Shown here one piece after another: positions 7,154 through 13,293 of a stretch of 16,434 bases of DNA. How positions within the stretch are numbered: the stretch's first letter is position 1; the number at the start of each line of letters is the position of its first letter. The position numbers and the translations under genes are program-made. The DNA comes from DATCLS01 sp035265325 (lineage in GTDB: Bacteria > Actinomycetota > Acidimicrobiia > Acidimicrobiales > VFJN01). The stretch is from the NCBI GenBank assembly GCA_035265325.1, contig DATFOS010000133.1, positions 1 through 16,434 on the forward strand, given 5' to 3'. A model generated the notes under the pieces. It ran no database searches. It saw only the letters and a program-made list of their open reading frames with translations, and had not been told where the DNA came from.

Positions 7154-7444
7154 ATGCCCGACCTCTCCACCACGCCGGCGCTCCTCATGCCGGCGTCCTC
7201 TGCCCCGGAGCTCCCGCCGCCGGGCGGCGTGGAGGAGCCCCCCGTCGCCAAGCCCACCGCCGTCACCACCCGGCTCCTCGGCCGGGCGGCCCGGGACGAC
7301 CGGGGACAGGCCACGGCCGAGTACGCCCTGGTGATCATCGTCGCGGCAACGATCGCCGTGGCCGTCATCACGTGGGCCGCCCAGAGCGGGGCGATCACCG
7401 GCTTCTTCGACGCCGTCGTCGAGCGGCTGACCGGCTTCCTGTGA
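7154..7444 (+). CDS. flp: Flp-type pilin (DUF4244-like), probable major pilin
   Basis: A 96-residue precursor of a type IVb (Flp) pilin. The processing motif RG|QATAEYALV puts cleavage after G51, with the Glu5 and Tyr6 typical of Flp pilins at E56 and Y57. One hydrophobic helix (about 58-76) and a short polar end (QSGAITGFFDAVVERLTGFL) follow, giving a mature pilin of 45 residues. The position between tadC and tadE matches the DUF4244 protein of other actinobacteria (Rv3656c place). The leader of 51 residues is long for Flp, Pro/Ala-rich before a basic RDDRG just ahead of the cleavage site. The prepilin peptidase is not in the window. The stop overlaps the GTG start of tadE. Confidence 0.88.
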   Translation: MPDLSTTPALLMPASSAPELPPPGGVEEPPVAKPTAVTTRLLGRAARDDRGQATAEYALVIIVAATIAVAVITWAAQSGAITGFFDAVVERLTGFL

Positions 7445-7821
7445 CCCGCTCCCGCCTCGACGAGCGTGGCCAGGCGACGGTCGAGCTGGCGCTCCTCCTG
7501 CCGCTGGTCGCCGTGCTGCTGGTCGGCATCGTCCAACTGGCGATGGTCGCCCGCGACCACACACTGGTCACCCATGCCGCTCGCGAGGCGGTCCGGGCGG
7601 CGGCGGTCTCCGACGACCCCGCCGCCCCTCAGCGGGCGGCGGAGGCCGCCGGCCCGCTCGCCCCCGAACGGGTTCGGGTGCAGGTGACCGAGCGGGGCCC
7701 GGTGGGCTCGGCCATCACGGCGGTGGTCCGGTACGCCTCGCCGGTCGGCATCCCGGTGGTCGGGGCGCTCGTCCACGACGTCCGCCTCGAGGCCCGAGCG
7801 ACCATGCGGGTGGAGCGATGA
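7441..7821 (+). CDS. tadE: TadE-like pseudopilin
   Basis: A 126-residue TadE-family protein, a minor pilin-like component processed by the same peptidase as Flp. The N-terminus MTRSRLDERG|QATVELALLL has the cleavage site after G10 and the conserved Glu at E15. A hydrophobic helix (16-36) is followed by the family's VTHAAREAVRAAAV region and a small extracytoplasmic domain ending near residue 126. The GTG start at 7441 overlaps the flp stop (GTGA), so translation is coupled. It is the last clear gene of the operon: the TadG-like Rv3654c-type gene that follows in mycobacteria is missing, and the helicase stop lies only 44 nt beyond on the other strand. Confidence 0.9.
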   Translation: MTRSRLDERGQATVELALLLPLVAVLLVGIVQLAMVARDHTLVTHAAREAVRAAAVSDDPAAPQRAAEAAGPLAPERVRVQVTERGPVGSAITAVVRYASPVGIPVVGALVHDVRLEARATMRVER

Positions 7822-7831
7822 GGCGGCCGGC

Positions 7832-7849
7832 GCCCCGCACGCGAGGGGC
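7832..7849. terminator. Possible shared hairpin between convergent tadE and helicase
   Basis: GCCCC (7832-7836) and GGGGC (7845-7849) enclose an 8-base loop in the 44-bp gap between the two convergent stop codons. There is no T-tract on either strand, so this is weak evidence of a bidirectional terminator. Confidence 0.22.
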
Positions 7850-7865
7850 CGCGCGGAACGGGGTG

Positions 7866-10694
7866 TCAGGTCGTCGTGAGCACCCTGAGCAGGGCGATCG
7901 CCGCCGCCTTGTCCAGTGGGTCGTTGCCGTTGCCGCACTTGGGCGACTGCACGCAGGACGGGCAGCCCGCAACGCACGGGCACGCCGAGACGACGTCGAG
8001 CGTCGCCGCGAGGTGGCGCCCGGCCGCCTCGAAGCCCATCTCGGCCACCCCGGCGCCGCCCTCGTAGCCGTCGTAGACGACGATCGCGGCCGCCCCCAGC
8101 TCGCGCTGGTGCGGCGTCGAGACACCGCCCACGTCCCACCGGTCGCAGATGGCGAACAGCGGCAGCACGCCGATCGCGGCGTGCTCGGCGGCGTGGAGGG
8201 CCCCGGGCACGGCGGTCCGATCGACGCCGGCGGCCGCCAGGACCTCGTCGGGGACGACGTACCAGAACGCCCGGGTCCGCAGCGTCGAGGGCGGCAGGTC
8301 GAGCGACTCGACACCCAGGGACTGCCCGCTCATCGTCTCCTTGCGCTGGAAGCCCGTTACCCGCTGCGTGACTTCGACGGCGCCGAGGCCGATGTCGAGC
8401 ACCCCGGCCCGGTGGCGGGCGTCGAGGCCGACGATGCGGATGTCGACGTCGGTCCGGGCCACCGTGTAGGTGGTGCCGTCGTCCGGCTCGACGATCGCCG
8501 TCCGGCCCTCCAGGTCGAGGTCGACGACCCGCCACGACTGCCCGGCGTGCAGGTACGAGGCACCCGGGTGCGCCTGCTCGCAGGCCCGGGCCAGCTCCAC
8601 CGTGCCGACCGGCTCACCCTCGTGCGTCCGGAGCTTCACCGCGCCGCCGGCACCGACCCGCAGCCCGACGCCGTGAGCCGGCCACCCGCCCCCGCTGTAC
8701 ATCGCCTGCGGGTCGCGGTCCCGGGTCGCCGGGCGCACCTCCAGCTCCTCCCGCTGCGTCAGCCGCAGGACCACCTCGTCCAGCAAGCCAGGCCAGTAGC
8801 GCTCGTCGGTGTGGGACAGCGGCATCTCCTGGGCGGCGCACCGCAGGTGGGCGTCGGCCACGAATGGGTTGGCCGGGTTCACGACCGCCGGCTCGGGCCG
8901 GCGCGTCACCAGCTCGCCGGGGTGGGCCGCCACCCACTGGTCGAGCTGGTCGTTCCCGGCGACGAGCACCGCCGCCGAGGGCTGCCCCTCGCGGCCCGCC
9001 CTCCCGGCCTGCTGCCAGAAGGAGGCGATGGTGCCCGGGAACCCGTTGAGGACGACCGCGTCCAGGCCGCCTACGTCGATACCCAGCTCGAGCGCGCTCG
9101 TGGCCACGATGCCGTCGAGTCGGCCCGCGAAGAGCTGCTCCTCCAGCTCCCGGCGCTCCTCGGCCAGGTAGCCGCCCCGGTACGCCTTCACGCGGCCACG
9201 CGACCTCGCCGGCAGACGACGCTGGACGTCGGCGGCCACGACCTCGGTGGCCTTCCGCCCCCGGCAGAACGCCATGGTGCGGCGACCGTCCCCGACCAGG
9301 TCGGCGACCAGACCCGCCGTCTCGTGGTTGCCCGAGACCCGAGCGCCGGTGACCTCGTCGAGCGCCGGCTCGTTCCAGATCGCCACGAGACGCTCGCCCT
9401 GCGGGGAACCGTCCTCGACGACCTCCTCGACGGGGAGGCCGCACAGCGCCGAGGCGAGCCGTCCCGGTTCGCCGATCGTGGCCGAGCAGAACACGAAGGT
9501 CGGGTCCGCGCCATAACGATTGGCGAGCCGCCGGAGCCGGCGCAGCACGTGGGCGAGGTGGCTCCCGAAGATGCCTCGGAACGAGTGCAGCTCGTCGACC
9601 ACCACGTAGCGCAGGCGGCTCAGGAACGTCGCCCACCGGTCATGGTGCGGCAGCACCCCGCTGTGGAGCATCTCGGGGTTCGTCAGGACGACGTTTGCCT
9701 GGCGCCGGACCCAGGCCCGTTCCTCCGTGCCCGTGTCCCCGTCGTAGGTTCCGGCGATCACGCCGGGGAAGCAGCAGTCCGTCAGCGAACGGAGCTGGTC
9801 GTGCGCGAGCGCCTTGGTCGGGAACACCATGAGGGCGGAGCCGCAGCGGATCGGCGCCGCAGCGGCCTCGGCGATCGGGACCTGGTAGCAGAGCGACTTG
9901 CCGGACGCCGTCCCCGTGGCAACCACGACCGAGCGGCCGGCCCGGGCAAGGTCGATGGCCTGGGCCTGGTGCTCCCAGAACGCCTCGACGTCGAGGGCGG
10001 CCACCACCTCGGGCGGCAGGGGGCGGGCCAACTCGGCGGTGCGGGCGGGCCGCGCCGGCAGGCGGTGGACCGCGACCAGTGGCGAGGCCCGGCCCGGCAC
10101 GCCCGCCTCTTCGTCCCACCCCGCGACGGCGTCGGCACCCACCGGGGCGGCCAGGTGGCTCGGCCCCGGCGTCCCGGCCCGGGCCGCCAACACGTCGTGG
10201 AGGGCACCGAGGTCCCACGGCGGCGCGGCCGCGTTCCGCAGGTCGGCCCGTCGACGCCGCTCCCGGCGCCCGGCGTCGACGGGGACGGCGTGGGCCGGGA
10301 CCGGGCCCGGACGGGGCCGCCCCCGCCCACCGGCGGCCGGAGCTCGTGGCTCCGGTGGCGGTGGAGCGAGGCCCGGGAACGAAAGGTTCGCGACCGCCGG
10401 CTTGGCCTTGCGGGGCTTGCGCGGTCCGCGGCTGCGGCGGGTGGTCCGCCTGCGCATGCCGGCGGGCCGCGGCGGCGGCCCAGCCAGGGCCTCGAAGCCC
10501 GGCAGGACCAGGTACTCCACCGTGAGTGGGCCGCCGGGCCCGGCGACCTCGTAGGCGCGCTCCTCGACGGACGCCGTCCGGGCGCCCAGGGGCGACGCCG
10601 GGACCTCGGGACCATGCATGTCCCCGAGCGGGTCGGTGACCGGGCGCGTCACGAGAGGCGCATCACCCTCCGCCGACCCCGTCACGAGCGTCAT
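7866..10694 (-). CDS. DEAD/DEAH-box helicase with C-terminal zinc-binding DUF1998 domain
   Basis: A 942-residue superfamily 2 DNA helicase of the YprA/MrfA type, a family linked to DNA repair. Walker A is ATGTASGKS (259-267), motif Ia FPTKALAHDQ (291-300), motif II DELH (367-370, here with L where DE(V/A)H is common), motif III SAT (404-406), motif V ATSALELGIDVG (531-542) and motif VI QQAGRAGREG (561-570). The C-terminal DUF1998 region ends with a cysteine cluster (C905, C907, C911, C914, C920) in CPCVAGCPSCVQSPKCGNGN, the probable metal site. The first 200 residues are not typical of the family and include a basic patch (RRRTTRRSRGPRKPRKAK, 81-98). TAACCT 9 nt before the ATG at 10694 supports this long start. 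It converges on the tad operon, as Rv3649 does. Confidence 0.92.
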   Translation of the reverse strand: MTLVTGSAEGDAPLVTRPVTDPLGDMHGPEVPASPLGARTASVEERAYEVAGPGGPLTVEYLVLPGFEALAGPPPRPAGMRRRTTRRSRGPRKPRKAKPAVANLSFPGLAPPPPEPRAPAAGGRGRPRPGPVPAHAVPVDAGRRERRRRADLRNAAAPPWDLGALHDVLAARAGTPGPSHLAAPVGADAVAGWDEEAGVPGRASPLVAVHRLPARPARTAELARPLPPEVVAALDVEAFWEHQAQAIDLARAGRSVVVATGTASGKSLCYQVPIAEAAAAPIRCGSALMVFPTKALAHDQLRSLTDCCFPGVIAGTYDGDTGTEERAWVRRQANVVLTNPEMLHSGVLPHHDRWATFLSRLRYVVVDELHSFRGIFGSHLAHVLRRLRRLANRYGADPTFVFCSATIGEPGRLASALCGLPVEEVVEDGSPQGERLVAIWNEPALDEVTGARVSGNHETAGLVADLVGDGRRTMAFCRGRKATEVVAADVQRRLPARSRGRVKAYRGGYLAEERRELEEQLFAGRLDGIVATSALELGIDVGGLDAVVLNGFPGTIASFWQQAGRAGREGQPSAAVLVAGNDQLDQWVAAHPGELVTRRPEPAVVNPANPFVADAHLRCAAQEMPLSHTDERYWPGLLDEVVLRLTQREELEVRPATRDRDPQAMYSGGGWPAHGVGLRVGAGGAVKLRTHEGEPVGTVELARACEQAHPGASYLHAGQSWRVVDLDLEGRTAIVEPDDGTTYTVARTDVDIRIVGLDARHRAGVLDIGLGAVEVTQRVTGFQRKETMSGQSLGVESLDLPPSTLRTRAFWYVVPDEVLAAAGVDRTAVPGALHAAEHAAIGVLPLFAICDRWDVGGVSTPHQRELGAAAIVVYDGYEGGAGVAEMGFEAAGRHLAATLDVVSACPCVAGCPSCVQSPKCGNGNDPLDKAAAIALLRVLTTT

Positions 10695-10703
10695 GACCCA
10701 GGA

Positions 10704-10709
10704 AGGTTA
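10704..10709 (-). promoter_or_regulatory. -10-like hexamer TAACCT of the helicase
   Basis: On the minus strand TAACCT ends 9 nt before the ATG at 10694 with no ribosome binding site between. It fits leaderless transcription and supports the upstream start that includes the N-terminal extension. Confidence 0.5.
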
Positions 10710-10727
10710 GGCGTCGAGGCCCACGAA

Positions 10728-10761
10728 GGGGCAGGACCGGCGAGCCGGTGGGCTCTGCCCC
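10728..10761. promoter_or_regulatory. Nested inverted repeat between divergent helicase and STAS genes
   Basis: The outer arms GGGGCAG (10728-10734) and CTGCCCC (10755-10761) pair perfectly. Inside them ACCGG (10736-10740) and CCGGT (10745-10749) form a second stem around CGAG. The element lies between the two -10-like hexamers, upstream of both likely transcription starts, so it is better read as a possible operator than as a terminator. Confidence 0.4.
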
Positions 10762-10795
10762 GCCCCCTCGGATGGGGAGATGGCACGAGGCGCAG

Positions 10796-10801
10796 TAGAT
10801 T
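10796..10801 (+). promoter_or_regulatory. -10-like hexamer TAGATT of the STAS/HATPase operon
   Basis: TAGATT ends 10 nt before the ATG at 10812, without a Shine-Dalgarno sequence, fitting a leaderless or nearly leaderless transcript of the two-gene operon. Confidence 0.45.
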
Positions 10802-10811
10802 CGGCCTCGCC

Positions 10812-11150
10812 ATGGAGCTGCGTACCGAGGTGTCCGAGATCGCCGACTGGTCGATCGTCACCATCTACGGCGAGCTGGACGTCGCGACCGCCCCCAGCCT
10901 GCGGGAGCGGCTCATCGCCCTCGTCGGCGAGGGCTCGACGAAGCTCATCCTCGACCTCGAGGGCGTCGACTTCCTCGACTCCACCGGGTTGGGCACGATC
11001 ATCAGCGCCCTGAAGCGGGTTCGCACGCACGGCGGCGACATGCGCATCGTGTGCACCCAGCCACGCATCAAGCGCCTGTTCGAGATCACCGGCCTCGACA
11101 GGGCGGTCCCGCTGATGCCCACGCTCGACGCTGCGGTCACCGGGGGCTGA
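10812..11150 (+). CDS. STAS-domain anti-sigma factor antagonist
   Basis: A 112-residue single STAS domain of the SpoIIAA/RsbV type. In partner switching the unphosphorylated protein binds an anti-sigma kinase and frees the sigma factor; phosphorylation on a conserved serine breaks the complex. The hallmark VDFLDSTGLGTI is at 52-63, making S57 the expected phosphorylation site. The N-terminal strand IVTIYGELDVATAPSLRERL (15-34) is typical. The family is usually near 110 residues, so the protein is complete. It is followed after 5 nt by a HATPase kinase, the natural partner, so the two are probably one operon. Confidence 0.93.
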   Translation: MELRTEVSEIADWSIVTIYGELDVATAPSLRERLIALVGEGSTKLILDLEGVDFLDSTGLGTIISALKRVRTHGGDMRIVCTQPRIKRLFEITGLDRAVPLMPTLDAAVTGG

Positions 11151-11155
11151 CCGAC

Positions 11156-11794
11156 ATGGTGCTGGTCGAGCTGGCGATACCGGCCCGATCCGCCTACCTG
11201 TCGCTCGTTCGCCTCGTCGTCGACGCCTCGGTACTCGCCCTCGGCCCCCGGCTCGGCGGCGCCCGCCTCGACGACCTCAAGGTCGCCGTCACGGAGGCCT
11301 GTTCCAACGCCATCGACGCCCATCGCGCGGTGTGGGGCGACGGTCCCGTGCGGATCCGCTGTGACCTCCGGCCGGAGGCCGCATCAGTCGAGATCGTCGA
11401 CCAGGGCGCCGGCTTCGACCCCGACCACCTGGCCACGCTCCCGGCCGCCACAGACCCACGCCGGCTCCGCCACGAGAGCGGCCTGGGCATCCCGCTGATG
11501 CGGACTCTCGCCGACGACGTCACCTTCTCGCCGGTGCCCGGGGGGACGCTCGTCCGGATCACGGTCCAGACCGACGCGGCCCGCCGGGCGAGCAAGGACG
11601 CTGCGTCCGCCCCCAGGGCCGAACCGCCGGACCAGGGTGAGCGTGCGCCCGCCGGCCGGGGTGCCCGGAAGCGCCGGGGCCAGGAGCCACCGGCTCCGGA
11701 CCCGCTCGACGGGGTGGCGTCGCGTGCCGGCGAGGCGGCCGACGCCAGGGAGCCGTCTCCGTGGAACGCCGCCGACGTGACGCGCGGCGCGTAG
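11156..11794 (+). CDS. HATPase-type anti-sigma regulatory kinase (RsbW/SpoIIAB-like)
   Basis: A 212-residue serine kinase of the GHKL (HATPase_c) fold, expected to bind and inhibit a sigma factor and to phosphorylate the STAS protein encoded just upstream. The N box is EACSNAIDAH (47-56, with E47 and N51), the G1 box DQGAGFD (82-88) and the G2 box GLGIPLM (109-115), all intact. The domain ends near residue 140. A further 70 residues are rich in Pro, Arg and Ala and look disordered, which is uncommon for RsbW proteins. The ATG at 11156 follows the STAS stop by 5 nt, with GGGG within the STAS stop region as a weak ribosome site. No sigma factor gene follows; the target is unknown. Confidence 0.87.
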   Translation: MVLVELAIPARSAYLSLVRLVVDASVLALGPRLGGARLDDLKVAVTEACSNAIDAHRAVWGDGPVRIRCDLRPEAASVEIVDQGAGFDPDHLATLPAATDPRRLRHESGLGIPLMRTLADDVTFSPVPGGTLVRITVQTDAARRASKDAASAPRAEPPDQGERAPAGRGARKRRGQEPPAPDPLDGVASRAGEAADAREPSPWNAADVTRGA

Positions 11795-11832
11795 CCCGAC
11801 CCGACAGGCGGCCGGCCCACCGTCCGGGCTAC
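11791..11832 (+). terminator. Hairpin terminator candidate of the STAS/HATPase operon
   Basis: GTAGCCCG (11791-11798) and CGGGCTAC (11825-11832) pair perfectly over 8 bp, and the left arm contains the TAG stop codon of the kinase gene. The loop of 26 nt is GC-rich. There is no T-tract, as is common for actinobacterial terminators, so termination is inferred from the position alone. Confidence 0.45.
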
Positions 11833-12222
11833 GGACTCGGCTAGCGACCTGCCGTCGACAACGACGTCAGGCAGCACATGGCGCTCCTCTGCAGTTGCGG
11901 GACTGGACGTCCCGTGTCAGCGGGAAGCCGAGCGGACCTCATGACGGTGGTCTTCGACTAGGGCTGCCTTCGAGCCCGCCGGCCCAACACCGCGCCGGGC
12001 CGCTGCGGTCGGCTGGGAGCTCGGGCGCCGGACTCCCACGAGTCCAGGGGACCCGATACGCCTAGAAAAGGTGAGCCGCCTTGGGCCGCCGCCAAGGCGT
12101 GCCGACCGGCAACGGCACAACCGGTCCCGATGCACTGCGCTCCGGGGGCATCGGCCGGCATCCGTGGCGCGGCGGCCCGGTCCGGTCGGCACGGTGGCCG
12201 CTACGCGAGAGGTCCCGGGCGG
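11833..12222. other. Gene-free, dyad-rich intergenic region
   Basis: No convincing coding frame is seen on either strand. The stretch holds four compact hairpins: CGGGAC/GTCCCG (11898-11914), GGACTC/GAGTCC (12030-12045), GCCTTGG/CCAAGGC (12078-12098) and GTGCCG/CGGCAC (12099-12118). The last two abut without a spacer and follow an A-rich TAGAAAAGGTGAG (12063-12075), rare in this GC-rich DNA. No tRNA T-loop or known riboswitch core was recognised. Confidence 0.35.
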
Positions 12223-12258
12223 ACGGCGCTGTACGCCGTGCGCCCGGGACGCTCCGGG
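12223..12258 (-). terminator. Paired hairpins downstream of the lipoprotein gene
   Basis: Beyond the lipoprotein stop on the minus strand lie CCCGG/CCGGG (12243-12258, 6-base loop) and then ACGGCG/CGCCGT (12223-12239, 5-base loop). They stand 15 to 50 nt after the stop codon, a usual place for a terminator, but no T-tract follows. Confidence 0.35.
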
Positions 12259-12273
12259 GATCGCGTTGCTTCG

Positions 12274-12726
12274 TCAGCCCTCGGTCGTCTCGGCGCTGTC
12301 GCCGGCCGTCCCGTCTGTCGACGTGTCGTCGGTCGAGGCGCCCTCGCAGTTCTCGTCCACGTAGGCCTGGATGTTCTCGCTGGCCTCCTGGTACTGCGCC
12401 ATCTCGCCCTGGGCCGCGGCGGCGGCCTCGGGGTCCGACGGATCGACGCCCATCAGGGCATCCAGGCCCTCCAGCAGCGTCTCGTAGTCGTCGGCGATCT
12501 CCTCCGGCGGGTTCAGCGACCGGATCGCCTCGACGACCTCTTCCTCGCTGGCGTCGGGGTTCTGGTTGAACCTCTCGTCGTAGCCCTGGAACTCAGCGCA
12601 GAAGTCACTCGCCGAGGCGGTCTCGCCGCTACCACCGTCGTCGCTGGTCGTCTCGCCATCGTCGCCGCCACAGCCGGCAACGAGGAGGGCACCCGCGGCC
12701 ACAAGGCCGATCAGGGTCCGTCGCAT
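12274..12726 (-). CDS. Small acidic lipoprotein of unknown function
   Basis: A 150-residue exported lipoprotein. The signal peptide MRRTLIGLVAAGALLVAGC ends in the lipobox LVAGC with C19 as the lipidated residue. Beyond it is a Gly/Asp/Glu/Thr linker to about residue 40, a helical acidic core (42-126) and a Thr/Asp/Ser-rich tail. The core has two cysteines, C43 (DFCAEF) and C127 (DENCEG), placed at its ends and able to form a disulfide outside the cytoplasm. The segment PPEEIADDYETLLEGLDALM resembles small actinobacterial lipoproteins annotated as hypothetical. AAGGAG lies 9 nt before the ATG at 12726 and fixes the start. No neighbour indicates a role. Confidence 0.85.
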   Translation of the reverse strand: MRRTLIGLVAAGALLVAGCGGDDGETTSDDGGSGETASASDFCAEFQGYDERFNQNPDASEEEVVEAIRSLNPPEEIADDYETLLEGLDALMGVDPSDPEAAAAAQGEMAQYQEASENIQAYVDENCEGASTDDTSTDGTAGDSAETTEG

Positions 12727-12735
12727 GGGGATTCG

Positions 12736-12741
12736 CTCCTT
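12736..12741 (-). promoter_or_regulatory. Ribosome binding site of the lipoprotein gene
   Basis: AAGGAG on the minus strand, 9 nt before the ATG at 12726. Unlike most other transcription-unit-leading genes in the window this one has a true Shine-Dalgarno sequence and therefore an mRNA leader. Confidence 0.65.
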
Positions 12742-13278
12742 GGGTTCATCTACGGATGCGCCCGCCGCCCGTCCAAATCCCTGCGGCGCTCACGCGGTTG
12801 CGTCCCCGTCGCTGCCCCCCGGCCAGCGGCTCGGGCGCGCAACTAGGCACACGGTCGGGAAACCCTAGTGCAGCCGTGCCTCCGCCATTCCAGCCGCCGC
12901 CGCCTGAACAGCTCGCCGCGGGGAGGTGCCCGCCGGGGGAGACTCGCGCCGGGCGGGGTGCCGCGACATGTCGTCGGAACCACGGAGACGCGCCGCTCGC
13001 GGAGCCCGAGCACAGGCGTCAATGTCGTGGCACGGCCCGGCCGCCGAGGCAACGCCCGCCTTGCCTCGCCCAGCCCGACGGTCTCACGACGGCGCTCTGG
13101 ACACGAGCGGACCGCCGGCATATGAGCCATCACGGCGACAACGACCCGCGTCGACGCCCACGTCGGGCAGGAGACCACCCGACGGCGCCCACCCCCGCCC
13201 GGTCCCGTGGAGACCGGCGGCATCGCCGGGGGCCGGTTTCGACGGGAGGGGCCCCACGCCGCTTACGAGGCGCGCAGC
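12742..13278. other. Gene-free region between the lipoprotein and LuxR genes
   Basis: About 540 nt with no supported gene. The open frames (for example a 126-codon one on the minus strand, 12843-13223) are Arg/Pro-rich and resemble shadows. The one clear structure is the inverted repeat ACTAGG (12842-12847) and CCTAGT (12864-12869) with a 16-nt spacer, which could serve the lipoprotein promoter. Confidence 0.4.
12842..12869. promoter_or_regulatory. Inverted repeat ACTAGG-N16-CCTAGT, possible operator
   Basis: The two 6-bp arms are perfect reverse complements and contain CTAG, a tetranucleotide that is rare in bacterial DNA, twice in 26 bp. The element is about 115 bp upstream of the lipoprotein start. 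Binding by a regulator is inference. Confidence 0.35.
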
Positions 13279-13284
13279 TACGAT
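13279..13284 (+). promoter_or_regulatory. -10-like hexamer TACGAT of the LuxR-type gene
   Basis: TACGAT ends 9 nt before the ATG at 13294, with a C-rich gap and no Shine-Dalgarno sequence. It supports this start over an in-frame ATG at 13207 and suggests a leaderless mRNA. Confidence 0.5.
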
Positions 13285-13293
13285 CCCCCGACG

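Noticed and set aside
5837..7564. Minus-strand frame of 575 codons opposite tadC, flp and tadE
   Set aside because: It crosses three well-supported plus-strand genes and has no domain or start signal.
7818..11150. Open frame of 1110 codons on the plus strand running antisense through the helicase into the STAS gene
   Set aside because: It is an antisense shadow caused by high GC. The protein is Arg/Gly/His-rich with no domain until the true STAS protein, which has its own start signature at 10796-10812.
11878..11961. 27-codon ORF (MALLCSCGTG...) after the anti-sigma operon
   Set aside because: No start signal of either kind, and it overlaps the CGGGAC/GTCCCG hairpin; it is probably chance.
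11941..11980. TTCGA-containing stretches that could be tRNA T-loops
   Set aside because: The flanking bases do not form a T-stem, and no acceptor stem or anticodon arm fits on either strand.
12843..13223. Minus-strand frame of 126 codons in the lipoprotein-LuxR gap
   Set aside because: Arg/Pro-rich sequence, no ribosome binding site or TAnnnT signature at a suitable distance, no family resemblance.
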